Positions 1-9,694 of a stretch of 34,642 bases of DNA are shown here, piece after piece. Numbering within the stretch: the first letter of the stretch is position 1; every line of letters starts with the position of its first letter. The notes under the pieces are model-generated. The model had not been told where the DNA came from and made no database searches. It saw only the letters and a list, made by a program, of their open reading frames with translations. The DNA comes from Pseudooceanicola sp. (GTDB lineage: Bacteria > Pseudomonadota > Alphaproteobacteria > Rhodobacterales > Rhodobacteraceae): positions 1 to 34,642 of the forward strand of contig PAPR01000063.1 of assembly GCA_002709085.1 (NCBI GenBank), written 5' to 3'. The position numbers and the translations under genes are program-made.

Positions 1-160
1 AGGACTCCGTGAACGCAATCCCCACTTCAGAATCCATCTCGCCCTCACAGGCAAGACCGACCGTTCACGCCTTCAGTTCCAAACGCGATTCCCCTGCCGA
101 TCAAGACGAGGGTGCCCTGGTCGTCGAAGACGTCCCCACTCGCCAAGTCACGGGTATAAA
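1..160. other. No recognised gene at left edge
   Basis: This stretch lies downstream of the minus-strand gene that ends at 161 and runs to the window edge. Short open frames exist on both strands (for example minus-strand 45-263), but none has a recognisable domain or a convincing ribosome binding site, and the minus-strand one overlaps the YrbL-like gene. I see no hairpin that is clearly a terminator. Confidence 0.4.
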
Positions 161-835
161 TTACGTTTGCCTGATAAGTTTGCGCTGCTTCACATCCCAG
201 TGAAGGTTCGTATTGCGTGCAAGGCGTGCGCAGCTGTCGTTTAGGCCAAGCCGGTTTGACCAACGGGCCATCGACCTTATTGGAATGGCATGAATGTCCC
301 CAAAACCGTCAACAAGAACGCACTCCATAGGACCAAGCGCGTGACTATTGCTGCGGCATCCAAAAACGAAATTGTCTGCATTCAGGTCGCTCGCACGAAT
401 TTCATATCCATAAATACGGCTAATGCAGTTGTTGAGTAGGACTATGTCCGTATCTGTCAATGCGCCTGCACGTACTTTTGAACCCAGAGTTTTTCCAAGC
501 GATCCATCTGGCATCGTCACACGCTCTGTTAAGCAGCCCAACCCAAGGTTGGTAACCACAAAGCCGTACATATGACTGATCGGCGCATTGAAATCCGGGG
601 TGGGGTATTTCAAGCAAACACGCAGATATTCTTGATATTCTTTGCGAATTTGGCGAATGCGGGTGCTTGGAAAAAGACGCGTGGCCCAACCATTAAAGTT
701 GTAGTGTCGCGGCATATTTTGTGATGGTTTGAGAATTTTAACAAGTTTTGTGTTGTCATACGGGTGCGCATAAACGTCCCGTTGACCACCGCTAGTGACT
801 TTTTCTTCTTCATGTAGGATGACGACGTGTTGCAT
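161..835 (-). CDS. YrbL-like protein (PhoP-regulated network family)
   Basis: A 224-residue protein that resembles the YrbL family, whose members have a reduced protein-kinase-like fold. YrbL belongs to the PhoP regulon in enterics, and its biochemical role is unsettled. The N-terminal part around residues 17-36 (GGQRDVYAHPYD..KLVKILKP) fits the family's nucleotide-loop and lysine strand. A central DLNADNFVFG segment near residues 148-157 looks like a degenerate catalytic loop (D-x-N), and VDGFGD near residues 174-179 looks like a metal-binding DFG equivalent. The start ATG at 835 has no strong Shine-Dalgarno. The gene is visibly more AT-rich than the catabolic genes further right and stands alone next to insertion-sequence debris, so it may have been acquired separately. 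Family assignment is from motif memory only. Confidence 0.6.
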   Translation of the reverse strand: MQHVVILHEEEKVTSGGQRDVYAHPYDNTKLVKILKPSQNMPRHYNFNGWATRLFPSTRIRQIRKEYQEYLRVCLKYPTPDFNAPISHMYGFVVTNLGLGCLTERVTMPDGSLGKTLGSKVRAGALTDTDIVLLNNCISRIYGYEIRASDLNADNFVFGCRSNSHALGPMECVLVDGFGDIHAIPIRSMARWSNRLGLNDSCARLARNTNLHWDVKQRKLIRQT

Positions 836-1010
836 GTAACGCTATTATGATGCCGTCCAGCGTGATGGCAATAGGTGGAGGTGCATTGGAGTGCCCCCAC
901 CGAGTGGTCCAGCTTGAATGCTAGGCTCAGAGCACAAACTCGCAAACTCTCGTTATGAGTGAGGGAGCATCGGGGGGCAGGTCACAGCAGACAGCAAATC
1001 GCAGCCTACG
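836..1010. other. Intergenic region, possible insertion-sequence debris
   Basis: No gene recognised. The minus-strand text reading leftward from about 983 (TGACCTGCCCCCCGATGC...) looks like the end of an IS3-type element, but no transposase coding sequence is left to prove it. The YrbL-like gene's promoter must lie in the left part; I could not pick convincing -35/-10 boxes. Confidence 0.25.
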
Positions 1011-1184
1011 TCAGTGTCCGAATTTCGGGGGTAGCTCAGGACACCGCCGCAAGCCGTTGCGATTTATAAATATAATGCAGCTCAACACGCGGCGGTCATC
1101 GACGCGCGGCACACCATCGCTCTTGGGGAAATAGGGCCGAAGCCGTGCCATCTGATCTTCGCTCAGCCAGTAAGGATTGCTCAA
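1011..1184 (-). pseudogene. IS5-family transposase, N-terminal fragment
   Basis: Starting at a TTG codon at 1184, behind a GAGGGGG ribosome binding site, the minus strand encodes 57 residues beginning LSNPYWLSEDQMARLRPYFP. It continues with KSDGVPRVDDRR and INRNGLR, the conserved start of IS5-family (IS427-like) transposases that normally run to about 250 residues. Homology breaks immediately after NGLR, where the expected W-R-D-A-P sequence is replaced by RCPELPPKFGH and a stop. The DDE catalytic residues are all missing, so this is a dead remnant. The break coincides with an inverted repeat at 1014-1044, as if a second element had inserted or a deletion had occurred there. The outer end of the element probably lies near 1240-1260. 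Confidence 0.75.
1014..1044. repeat. Inverted repeat at transposase break point
   Basis: GTGTCC and GGACAC form perfect 6-bp arms around a 19-nt spacer. The repeat sits exactly where the IS5-type transposase homology stops. It may be the end of a second mobile element or a deletion scar. Confidence 0.4.
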
Positions 1185-1471
1185 AAAACCCCCTCAATTT
1201 GGGAGTTTGAATCATACCGGCCAGATTGCCTCAAGTGTATTAACGGGTCCTGAGTCTAACATTGGCCGCGCTATTCACCGCGCCCATTGCCCAATTATCT
1301 TAACTCGCAAAGCTTAAGGCTTTGCAAACATGCTCACCCAAGAAACGACAATGTTGTTCTGAGTATCGCGACCACCTCAGGCGTCGACTTAAAAACTTTC
1401 CGCTCAGTAAGATGGAATTAGGTTTCTCGCTGCATGATGCCGGGCATTGACCTGATTCTGAGTGGAGCCTG
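1185..1471. other. Intergenic region upstream of the large secreted protein
   Basis: The left part (about 1185-1260) is probably the non-coding end of the IS5-family remnant. The rest should hold the promoter of the large plus-strand gene. A weak candidate is TCGACT at 1384-1389 and TAAGAT at 1408-1413 with 18-nt spacing, too poor to call. A perfect hairpin lies at 1307-1325. Confidence 0.3.
1307..1325. repeat. Short perfect palindrome upstream of secreted protein gene
   Basis: GCAAAGC and GCTTTGC form 7-bp arms around TTAAG. It lies about 150 bp upstream of the large gene's start and could be an operator or a hairpin. No T-run follows on the plus strand, so a terminator role is unlikely. 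Confidence 0.3.
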
Positions 1472-4400
1472 ATGTTCGCCAATGTTTGCATACCCACACC
1501 GCTGGATTGTCCCGAGGATTCGGCTTCTGTATCCCGCACGCCCGCAAGGCGAGGGCTACCGAACAGACTTAGTCGTTCAGCGATCGTGTTGTTCATGGTG
1601 CTCCTCGGAAGTTTGCTACCCAGTTCCGCCCTTGCACAGCAGTTGGTCTTGAACGCCGTCGGGGGGCCCTTTGTCGTGGGGACCGGTATCGGCAAACGCG
1701 CGCTATGGACGAACGCCGGAAGCGTCGACGGGGCCTCCGTCGATATCGTCGCGGTGATGACCTACACCACACAGAACCATACCTTTGCCACCGGTAATGG
1801 CCAGATGCAGATCACATCAGTCAGCCAGGACCCCCACTTCGTAGAGTTTCACATCTATCAGGCCGGAACGTACAACATTAATACGAACAGCGGCGGCGTT
1901 CCGGTGATCGCCGACGTTACGATCCAGATCAACGATATCGACGGGCCCTTAAACGAACAGGTCTATGTTCCAATCTGCGATGGATCGGTTGAATACGTGC
2001 GCGTCGACAGGTCCGCCACCACCTACCGAGGCTATATAGAAGGGCCCGACGCCAATCTGGGTACAGAAGTCTTCTACCTCGCCGGCGATCGCAGCTACAG
2101 CAACCAGCCAGCCTCGGGGCTTGAGATTTCCTATCCTCAGACATCGTCTTTCAGCTTTGGCCGAACTGCCAACAATGGTTTCCTCGTCAGAATCGCTAAT
2201 CCCACCTATGACGAAGCACAGACCTTCGATTTGCAATGCGGCGATTTCAAAGCGCCTCTCCTGCAGAACGACGTGAAAGAACAGGTGCTCGGTGATCCAG
2301 TGGTGCAGAACATCTTGTTCAACGACTCGGTCTCGACGGAAAACGACAACGCTCCGGCTAACGACAGCCTGCAGCCAAGCGAATACGCAAAGCAAGCAAT
2401 CGATCTGATCCCCCCGACCGGGGCACTGAACCTGATCACGGATGGCGACGGCCACCGTGTCGCCTTTGACGTTCTCGGAGAGGGTAGATGGACCTATGAT
2501 GACCTGACAGGAGAATTAACCTTCACCCCTTTCGCCGCCTTCTTCGCGGCTCCGACCCCGATCAACTATCGGTTTCAGTCGCCGATCAAATTACCCAATG
2601 AGCCCGCCGCATATTCCTCGCCTGCGGAGGTCGCGGTCGATGTCGGATCCGTCGGATTATTGAAGCTGGCAACCCTCGTTGACACCAACCTCAATGGATA
2701 TGCCGATCCGGGAGAAACAATCGCTTATGTTTTCACGGCTGAAAATTTCGGAAATGTCGACCTAAGCAACGTCGCCTTGGCCGAAACTCAGTTCAGCGGC
2801 GCTGGCATTCCGCCCGTTATAACCTTTCAGGGGGCCACATCGCTGTCACCCGAGGGGACCCTTCTCGTCGGCGAACGGGCGATTTACACAGCTACATACA
2901 CGCTCGTTCCGGCGGACTTGGATACCACGATCAGCAATCAGGCGCAGGTCACCGCTGAAACCCCCGCCGGGACGCCAGTCTCCGACTTATCGGACTCCGA
3001 GAATCCCGGCGACGGGGATGGCGTGGCCTCGAATGGGCCGGGGGACGGTCGTGACGATCCAACGACGATCTATGCCGGCTCGGGGCCGGATCGCGGAGAT
3101 GCGCCGGTGACCTATGGCGATCCGCAACATGGCGACACGGCAACCTATTGGATCGGTCCGCAAAAGGGCGATGGCGATTCCTCCACTCAGCATTCGGGTG
3201 ATGGAAGTGGGGACGACCTCGATGGGAAAGACGATGAGGATGAAACGACCTTCCCGCAGCTATACGGCGATCTGACCCGGGCAGTGACAGTCGAAGTGCA
3301 CGAACCGACCCCCGGTCTTGGTTATCTGCAGGCATTTGTAGATTTCGGGGGCGATGGCACCTTCCTGTCGCTTGGCGATCAGGTAGCGAGCGATATACGT
3401 GACGGGGGGCCGCAGGATCTCGACGGGGTGGTGAACGGGGAAATTAAGTTTGCGATCACTGTGCCGCTCACGGCTGTTCTGACGCCGACCTTTGCTCGTC
3501 TGCGGTGGTCTTCCATCGCCGGCGCGACGGCGATTTCCACCGTCGCTGACGGCGAAGTCGAAGACTACGGGATCACGATCAAGACGCCGCCGGATGCCGA
3601 CCGCGGCGATGCGCCAGCCAGCTATGGCGATCCGCAACATATCGTGGAGGGACCCGGTGCGCCTGAAATCTATCTCGGGGCCACGCCTCCTGACATCGAC
3701 GTGCTTCCTCAATCCGGGGCCACCGCCACGGGCGACGACCTCGATGGCACGGACGATGAAGATGGCGTGGTCTTGCCGACCCTCTATCGCGGCGGTTTCT
3801 CCGATATCACCGTCTTGGTTAACGATGTTGGATCACTGCCGCAGCGGTCCGCCTATCTGCAAAGCTTCATAGATTTCAACGGTGACGGCACATTTGATCA
3901 GTCGGGTGAGCAGATTGCGCTCAACCTTCAAGACGGTGATCCGCTCGACAAGGATGGGGCGATCAATGGATCCATTACATTCGAGGTCGCGGTTCCGTCT
4001 GGTGCAGTGACTACGCCAACCTTCGCGCGTTTCCGCTGGTCGACAGATACAACCGGCAATCTCACCAGTTTCGACGGCGAGGTCGAAGACTATGACCTCA
4101 CGATCTCCGATGATCCGCCGCCCTTCATTTGTGATGCCAGCCTCTATCGCTACGACGCCGGTTCGCGAATTTTTCGCAGACTGTCCGTCATCGCAAGTGG
4201 GTCGACCTACGACGTAACGTTTCAGGATATTGGAACGGCACCGCGTGATCTCAACGCCAACTGGGGATATAATGAACTTGATGGGTATTTCTATAGCCTG
4301 CGTCCCGGGCGCGGAGACCTCTACCGCCTAGACGGATCTGGCACCTTCACCGATGTCGCCAACCTGCCCGGGAGCGCCGCCGACGGCTCCACTGCAGGGG

Positions 4401-6718
4401 ATATTTTGCCCAACGGCACAATGGTCTATGTCGAAGACGGAAACTCGTGGCAATTGGTCAGCCTGGCGACACCGACCGCGCCCTTGGACCTTGGTACATT
4501 AGAACTTGACCGATCAGTCAGTGCGGAGGACTTGGCTTATAACCCTGACGACGGTTTCATTTACGGTATCAACCAATCGACCGGGCGCGCGTTTCGGGTC
4601 GACGCAAACGGGGGTCTTGCCGGGAACGTGACGGTAACCGAGTTTGGACCAGCGATCTACGCGGGTATTTTTGCGTCCCTCTGGTTCGATGAGGACGGGC
4701 GCTTCTACGGCTACAGCAATTCGACAAATAACTTTTATCTCATCGATACGACCTCCGGCAATGCACTCTTGGTTGCCACCGGCTCCGTCGATGAAGGTGG
4801 GGACAGCGACGCGGCCTCTTGCCGTGGACCCTCTCCGATTACGTTCGGCTCGATTCCCGGCAATGTCTACGAAGACCTTGACGGTTCTGACATTCGCGAG
4901 GGGGGCGAGCCCAACCTCGGCGCAAATATTGGCATCGATCTCTACCTTGATAACGGCACCCCCGCCGATTTTAGTGATGACCGGCTGGCACAAAGTGTCG
5001 ACACGCTTGGCGACGGAACCTACCTTTTCAACGACCTGATGATTAACCAGACCTATCGCATCATGCTGGACGAAGCCGATCCTGACATCGGTTCGGGAAA
5101 GCTGATCGGAACCTCCAATCCGCTTCTGGGCGTCGCCCTCACGGCGGGCCAAGTGACAGAAGATCAGGATTTCGGCTTTGACCCCTCCGGTGCGGATCTG
5201 TCAATCACGACCATCGCGGCGGCAGGCGGGACCGCGGCACCGATCCTCAACGTCTCCGAAGGGGACACGGTCGACTGGATAGTCACCGTCACCAACTCTG
5301 GCTCTGGGTCGCCCGCTGGTGTGAAGGTGATTGATCGGATACCATCCGGGTTTGCCTATTTGTCGGACGACGCCCCGGCCACTGGGGACACCTACGACCC
5401 GGACACCGGGCTCTGGTTCGTCGATGAGATACTGGCGGGAACCAGTGAAACCCTGACAATCACGACGACGGTGCTGGCGAGTGGTGCCTATGAAAACCGG
5501 GCGGAGATCATCTACAGTTCGCTCCCCGACCCCGACAGTGACCCGCAGACCGGTCATTTGACCGATGACCTCAATGATCAAGCTGGCGATGACGATGAGG
5601 ATACATATGCCGTTACCCTCGTGACAGGAGCGCGGCTGTTGTCAGGTCGCCTGTTCATCGACAATGGAACCGGAGGCGGGACTGCTCATGACGCCCAAGT
5701 GAACGGGACCGAAACAGGCACTCGCTCTGCCACGTTGGACATTCTCGACGATTCTTCAAACCTGTTGGGGCAACCCGTGATTTCGGCAGACGGGACGTGG
5801 CAATTCTCGCTATCCGCTGCCTATTCCGGGGCTGTCACCCTACGCGCAACAACGGCCAGGGGCTTTCGCCCGATAAGCGAGGCGAGCGACGGTCTGCCAG
5901 GGCTTGTGAACTCCGATCCGCACGATGGCACCTTCACTTTCACACCCGACGCTTTCGGCGATCATGTGGGGCTCGATATCGGCGTACTCGCTCTCCCCAC
6001 ACTGACATTCGACCAGTCTGCACAAGTGGGCCGTGGACAGGTTGCATCGTTGCCGCATATCTATACGGCTACGTCTTCGGGCGACGTCACGTTTTCGATC
6101 TCACCCGTATCCTCTACCCCGACCGGCGCCTTTGAAGCCGCTGTCTACCACGATGTCAGTTGCGACGGGTCGACAATGCTGCCCCTTGCAGGACCCGTTC
6201 CCGTCGTCGCGGGCGCACAAGTCTGCGTGACCGCGCGCGTCTCGGCTGGATCGGGGGTCGGAGTGGGGAGCACATTCGTCTTCGACGTCATGGCCGCGAC
6301 CACCTTTGAGGCGACGCCGGTTCTCGCCAACGAGGCGAACCGCGACCACGTCTCGGTCGAAGCGCGAACAGGCCATGTCGAGCTGACCAAGACCGTGCAG
6401 AACGAAACCGAAGGCACGGCTGAAGGCACCAGCAACCAGGGTCAAGGTGGCGACGTCCTTTTGTACCGCATTTATCTACACAATACTTCACCTACATCGG
6501 TGGCTGACGTGCAGATATTTGACCGGACTCCGCCTTATACCAGCCTCTCGGAAGCTGTGCCGGATCCGGTTGTGATCTCGCCCGAGCTGACCTGCAACCT
6601 GACAAAGCCTGCCACAAACGTAGCTGCCTATCAGGGACCCTTGCAATGGGACTGCGCTGGGTCATTCCTTCCCGGTCAGGTCGGGTCGGTGACTTTCAGG
6701 GTGGTTATTACCCCGTAA
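1472..6718 (+). CDS. Large secreted GEVED/DUF11 multidomain protein
   Basis: A 1748-residue exported protein. A long basic N-region is followed by a hydrophobic stretch (about residues 36-52) ending in ALAQ, a signal peptidase I site near residue 55. Two GEVED domains follow at about 540-700 and 709-875. Each begins DRGDAP.(T/S)YGDPQH, contains DDLDG.DDEDE/G, a calcium-loop-like DFGGDGTF or DFNGDGTF, and ends GEVEDYG/D. Residues about 885-1110 look like a repeat-bearing, propeller-like domain. About 1130-1230 resembles an SdrD B-like domain (GNVYEDLDGSDIREGGE). Residues about 1240-1350 form a DUF11-like module (VDWIVTVTNSG), and a DUF11-like segment ends the protein. I see no LPXTG, PEP-CTERM or transmembrane anchor. 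Such proteins are usually adhesin- or matrix-like, but that role is inferred. A hairpin terminator follows at once. Confidence 0.88.
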   Translation: MFANVCIPTPLDCPEDSASVSRTPARRGLPNRLSRSAIVLFMVLLGSLLPSSALAQQLVLNAVGGPFVVGTGIGKRALWTNAGSVDGASVDIVAVMTYTTQNHTFATGNGQMQITSVSQDPHFVEFHIYQAGTYNINTNSGGVPVIADVTIQINDIDGPLNEQVYVPICDGSVEYVRVDRSATTYRGYIEGPDANLGTEVFYLAGDRSYSNQPASGLEISYPQTSSFSFGRTANNGFLVRIANPTYDEAQTFDLQCGDFKAPLLQNDVKEQVLGDPVVQNILFNDSVSTENDNAPANDSLQPSEYAKQAIDLIPPTGALNLITDGDGHRVAFDVLGEGRWTYDDLTGELTFTPFAAFFAAPTPINYRFQSPIKLPNEPAAYSSPAEVAVDVGSVGLLKLATLVDTNLNGYADPGETIAYVFTAENFGNVDLSNVALAETQFSGAGIPPVITFQGATSLSPEGTLLVGERAIYTATYTLVPADLDTTISNQAQVTAETPAGTPVSDLSDSENPGDGDGVASNGPGDGRDDPTTIYAGSGPDRGDAPVTYGDPQHGDTATYWIGPQKGDGDSSTQHSGDGSGDDLDGKDDEDETTFPQLYGDLTRAVTVEVHEPTPGLGYLQAFVDFGGDGTFLSLGDQVASDIRDGGPQDLDGVVNGEIKFAITVPLTAVLTPTFARLRWSSIAGATAISTVADGEVEDYGITIKTPPDADRGDAPASYGDPQHIVEGPGAPEIYLGATPPDIDVLPQSGATATGDDLDGTDDEDGVVLPTLYRGGFSDITVLVNDVGSLPQRSAYLQSFIDFNGDGTFDQSGEQIALNLQDGDPLDKDGAINGSITFEVAVPSGAVTTPTFARFRWSTDTTGNLTSFDGEVEDYDLTISDDPPPFICDASLYRYDAGSRIFRRLSVIASGSTYDVTFQDIGTAPRDLNANWGYNELDGYFYSLRPGRGDLYRLDGSGTFTDVANLPGSAADGSTAGDILPNGTMVYVEDGNSWQLVSLATPTAPLDLGTLELDRSVSAEDLAYNPDDGFIYGINQSTGRAFRVDANGGLAGNVTVTEFGPAIYAGIFASLWFDEDGRFYGYSNSTNNFYLIDTTSGNALLVATGSVDEGGDSDAASCRGPSPITFGSIPGNVYEDLDGSDIREGGEPNLGANIGIDLYLDNGTPADFSDDRLAQSVDTLGDGTYLFNDLMINQTYRIMLDEADPDIGSGKLIGTSNPLLGVALTAGQVTEDQDFGFDPSGADLSITTIAAAGGTAAPILNVSEGDTVDWIVTVTNSGSGSPAGVKVIDRIPSGFAYLSDDAPATGDTYDPDTGLWFVDEILAGTSETLTITTTVLASGAYENRAEIIYSSLPDPDSDPQTGHLTDDLNDQAGDDDEDTYAVTLVTGARLLSGRLFIDNGTGGGTAHDAQVNGTETGTRSATLDILDDSSNLLGQPVISADGTWQFSLSAAYSGAVTLRATTARGFRPISEASDGLPGLVNSDPHDGTFTFTPDAFGDHVGLDIGVLALPTLTFDQSAQVGRGQVASLPHIYTATSSGDVTFSISPVSSTPTGAFEAAVYHDVSCDGSTMLPLAGPVPVVAGAQVCVTARVSAGSGVGVGSTFVFDVMAATTFEATPVLANEANRDHVSVEARTGHVELTKTVQNETEGTAEGTSNQGQGGDVLLYRIYLHNTSPTSVADVQIFDRTPPYTSLSEAVPDPVVISPELTCNLTKPATNVAAYQGPLQWDCAGSFLPGQVGSVTFRVVITP

Positions 6719-6724
6719 TTTTCA

Positions 6725-6762
6725 AAATGGGCGCTGCCGGTCAGCTTTGGCAGCGCCCATTT
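6725..6762. terminator. Bidirectional hairpin terminator between converging genes
   Basis: Perfect 14-bp arms (AAATGGGCGCTGCC at 6725-6738 and its complement at 6749-6762) enclose a 10-nt loop, 6 bp after the stop of the large secreted protein. The AT pairs at the outer end give short U-rich tails on both strands. It separates two converging transcription units and probably serves both. Confidence 0.8.
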
Positions 6763-6899
6763 CGCAAAGGGCTAGATCGCGACGTGGCTCGGTTCGAGGC
6801 CACTCCTCGGCTGTAACAATCGCCGGTTAAGTGGCCGTCAAACCCGGGTATGGCGCCGCGCGGACGTTAAAGTCCTAATCCGATACCGCCCAAAGGACC

Positions 6900-7721
6900 T
6901 TATCGCAGAAAGAAATCCTTCACCAAGCGGTTGAAATGATCTTTCTTTTCGATCTGGGTCCAATGACCGCATTCACCGTAGACGTGCAGTTCCGAATGCT
7001 TCAGCAGCTGATGAAGACGCAAGGACGACTCCAGGGGGATGACCGCGTCCTCGCGACCATGGATGATGAGCGCTTGGTGAGCCATCTCCGCGATCTTGTC
7101 CTCTGGCGTGGACAACGCCGCGACATGGCGCGCGCGTGGCGCCGGGAACATGGCAGAGAAGCTTTCCTGATAGCCCGGACGAATACTGGCGTTGTAGCGC
7201 GATTGAATCAGGTCTTCGGTGATGAGGCTTTTGTCATAGGCAAAGCACTCATTCATGATGTCGCGCATGTTTTCAAGACTGGGCTCGTACCCCCAGACGG
7301 TGTCCAATCCTTCGGTCAGATCGAACTGAAGGCCCGCCGACCCCATAAGAACTATGCGATCGACCCGGTCGGGGTATCGCGTGGCAATGGCCAGCGTCAG
7401 CCCACCGCCGAAGGAATTGCCAACAAAATGCGCCTTTTCAACGCCGGTCGCATCCATGAAGGCAATCGTGTGATCGATCCAGGCATCGGGCGAGTACGTT
7501 TCGTTTTCCAGCCGCTCGGTATAGCCAAATCCCATGGCATCCGGGGCCAGGACGCGGAAATCGCTGGCGAGTTCGGGAATCGTCAGCCGCCAGTTGGCAT
7601 AGCCTGTCACGCCGGGCCCGGAGCCGTGCAACAGCATTACGGCCGGGCCCGTTCCTTCTTCCATGTAGTTGGTCTTGCGTCCCGCCGCCTCGATCGTTTT
7701 GCCGATTTCTGGATTGCTCAT
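6900..7721 (-). CDS. Meta-cleavage product hydrolase (alpha/beta hydrolase)
   Basis: A 273-residue alpha/beta hydrolase of the TodF/BphD/CmtE type, which cleaves the C-C bond of a ring-fission product (2-hydroxy-6-oxo-dienoate) to give 2-hydroxypenta-2,4-dienoate plus a carboxylic acid. Visible features are the oxyanion motif HGSGPG at residues 32-37, the nucleophile elbow GNSFGG with Ser103, Asp225 in HGREDAVIP and His253 in GECGHW, so the catalytic triad is complete. The start ATG at 7721 has an AAGGAGA ribosome binding site and overlaps the aldolase stop by 4 nt. It is the last gene of the catabolic run. In a p-cumate-like pathway the released acid would be isobutyrate; the true acyl group cannot be read from sequence. 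Confidence 0.9.
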   Translation of the reverse strand: MSNPEIGKTIEAAGRKTNYMEEGTGPAVMLLHGSGPGVTGYANWRLTIPELASDFRVLAPDAMGFGYTERLENETYSPDAWIDHTIAFMDATGVEKAHFVGNSFGGGLTLAIATRYPDRVDRIVLMGSAGLQFDLTEGLDTVWGYEPSLENMRDIMNECFAYDKSLITEDLIQSRYNASIRPGYQESFSAMFPAPRARHVAALSTPEDKIAEMAHQALIIHGREDAVIPLESSLRLHQLLKHSELHVYGECGHWTQIEKKDHFNRLVKDFFLR

Positions 7722-8758
7722 TGTGTGTCTCCTTGTTGTCCCGTTGCGGTTGCGTCGCCTGCAAGGTCGAGCGCGACATCAACGATCATATCTTCCTGAC
7801 CACCCACCATGCGGCGGCGGCCGAGTTCGTTCAGAATGGTACGGGCATCGATCCCGTATTGCCCGGCAGCGCGCTCCGCGTGCAAAAGGAAGCTCGAATA
7901 CACGCCGCTATACCCCAGAGAGAGCGTTTCACGGTCGACCCGGACCGGGCGCTCTTGCAGGGGACGGACCAGATCATCAGCGGCGTCCATCAGGGCATTC
8001 AGGTTGCATTGCGTGTCGAAACCTTCTCTTTCAAGAACCGCGACAAGCGCTTCGAGAGGCGCGTTGCCGGCCCCTGCCCCCAGCCCGGTCAAAGAGCCGT
8101 CGACGCGGTATGCCCCCTCTTCGATGGCAGCGACCGAAATCGCCACACCGAGCGTCAGGTTGTGGTGCGCGTGAATGCCGACCTGGGTTTCAGATTTCAG
8201 GGCCTGACGCAGGGCGCGGGCGCGCGCACGGGCGGAACTGACGGTCAGCGCACCGGCACTGTCGGTCACGTAAACGCAATGCGCACCATAGCTTTCCATC
8301 AATTGCGCCTGTTCGGCCAGCGCATCGGGCTCATTCATGTGGGCCATCATCAGAAAGCCCGAAACATCCATCCCGATCTCACGTGCGACACCGATATGTT
8401 GCTTGGCAATGTCGGCCTCTGTGCAATGGGTGGCGACGCGAACGGATCGCACCCCGGCGGCATAGGCTTCCTTCAAGTCTGCGATTGTTCCGATGCCAGG
8501 GACCAGAAGCGTGGTCAGTTTGGCGGATTTTACCACGTCGGCGGCGGCGGCGATCCAGTCCAGGTCGCTGTGACGTCCAAACCCGTAGTTGAAGCTGGTG
8601 CCGTGCAACCCGTCGCCGTGGCTGACCTCAATCGCATCAACACCGGCTGCGTCAAGCGCCGCTGCTACGTCGCGTACCTCTTCGACAGTCAAGTTGTGGC
8701 GAACGGCATGCATCCCGTCGCGCAGCGTCACGTCCTGGATATAAAGTTTCCGGGTCAT
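7718..8758 (-). CDS. dmpG: 4-hydroxy-2-oxovalerate aldolase
   Basis: A 346-residue HMGL-like (DRE-TIM) aldolase that splits 4-hydroxy-2-oxovalerate into pyruvate and acetaldehyde in the lower meta-cleavage pathway. The N-terminal [11 protein letters not shown] segment carries Arg13, Asp14 and His17, matching the DmpG active site. HAHHN carries the metal ligands His196 and His198. Family members form a channelling complex with the acylating acetaldehyde dehydrogenase, which is encoded immediately upstream with a 4-nt overlap. Length is normal for the family. The start ATG at 8758 follows an AGAAGG ribosome binding site. Equivalent genes are called dmpG, bphI, mhpE or cmtG in other clusters. 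Confidence 0.95.
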   Translation of the reverse strand: MTRKLYIQDVTLRDGMHAVRHNLTVEEVRDVAAALDAAGVDAIEVSHGDGLHGTSFNYGFGRHSDLDWIAAAADVVKSAKLTTLLVPGIGTIADLKEAYAAGVRSVRVATHCTEADIAKQHIGVAREIGMDVSGFLMMAHMNEPDALAEQAQLMESYGAHCVYVTDSAGALTVSSARARARALRQALKSETQVGIHAHHNLTLGVAISVAAIEEGAYRVDGSLTGLGAGAGNAPLEALVAVLEREGFDTQCNLNALMDAADDLVRPLQERPVRVDRETLSLGYSGVYSSFLLHAERAAGQYGIDARTILNELGRRRMVGGQEDMIVDVALDLAGDATATGQQGDTQ

Positions 8759-9690
8759 TGCAGGGCCTTCTCTTGCAGGCGGGCGATCTGTTCACCGGTG
8801 GCCAATGCCGCCGATGTCATGATGTCCAGATTGCCAGCATATTTCGGCAGATAATGTCCGGCGCCCTCAACTTCGAGAAACACCGAAACCTTCAGCCCGC
8901 CTTCAGTCGGGCTGCCGGGGATCCCGGCCAGGTCATTCGGTCCGAGTTTTTCGAACTGGACCTCTTGCTTCAAACGGTAGCCTGGCACATAGGCCTGCAC
9001 CGCATCGACCATCTGACGCACCGAAACGCGGATAGCTTCAGCGTCGTCGGTCTGGGCAAGGCAATAGACGGTGTCGCGCATCACCAAAGGCGGCTCAGCG
9101 GGGTTGAGGATAATGATCGCCTTACCCTCCTTGGCTCCGCCGACCTCGCAAATCGCGCGCGAAGTGGTGTCTGTGAACTCGTCGATATTCGCACGCGTGC
9201 CGGGGCCCGCTGATTTCGACGAGATGGAGGCGACAATCTCGGCATAGGGCACGGGCGCCACACGCGAAACCGCGGCCACGATTGGAATGGTGGCCTGGCC
9301 ACCGCAGGTGACCATATTGAGGTTGGGCGCGTCGAGATGAGCGGACATATTCACCGGCGGCACAACATAGGGACCAATGGCTGCGGGCGTAAGGTCGATA
9401 ACCCGTTTGCCATCTGCCGTCAGCAATTTGTTGTGGTGCGCGTGGGCCTTGGCCGAGGTTGCATCGAACACCACCGCGATGTCACCGTAGGCCGGCATCT
9501 CGCGTAGGCCGTCGATACCTTTGGCCGTGACAGGAACGCCAAGTTTTTCGGCGCGGCGCAATCCATCGGAATCCGGGTCGATGCCGACAAAAGCCGCCAG
9601 TTCCAGGACGTCGTTGTTACGCATTAGTTTGATCATAAGATCGGTACCGATATTGCCGGTTCCGATTATGGCAGCCTTGATCTTTGACAT
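8755..9690 (-). CDS. dmpF: Acetaldehyde dehydrogenase (acylating)
   Basis: A 311-residue CoA-acylating aldehyde dehydrogenase that turns acetaldehyde from the partner aldolase into acetyl-CoA with NAD+. The N-terminus [18 protein letters not shown] is the Rossmann glycine motif. Cys129 in [12 protein letters not shown] is the catalytic thiol. I chose the ATG at 9690 over an in-frame one 42 nt upstream because it has a GGAG ribosome binding site at proper spacing and gives the normal family length. The upstream hydratase gene ends 4 nt before it. Equivalents are called dmpF, bphJ, mhpF or cmtH. Confidence 0.95.
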   Translation of the reverse strand: MSKIKAAIIGTGNIGTDLMIKLMRNNDVLELAAFVGIDPDSDGLRRAEKLGVPVTAKGIDGLREMPAYGDIAVVFDATSAKAHAHHNKLLTADGKRVIDLTPAAIGPYVVPPVNMSAHLDAPNLNMVTCGGQATIPIVAAVSRVAPVPYAEIVASISSKSAGPGTRANIDEFTDTTSRAICEVGGAKEGKAIIILNPAEPPLVMRDTVYCLAQTDDAEAIRVSVRQMVDAVQAYVPGYRLKQEVQFEKLGPNDLAGIPGSPTEGGLKVSVFLEVEGAGHYLPKYAGNLDIMTSAALATGEQIARLQEKALQ

Positions 9691-9694
9691 TCCG

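Noticed and set aside
45..263. Minus-strand frame of 72 codons at the left edge
   Set aside because: It overlaps the 3' part of the YrbL-like gene in another frame, has no ribosome binding site and no recognisable motif.
7721..8854. Plus-strand frame of 377 codons opposite the aldolase gene
   Set aside because: It is the antisense shadow of the aldolase (and the tail of the acetaldehyde dehydrogenase), with no recognisable domain and no ribosome binding site.
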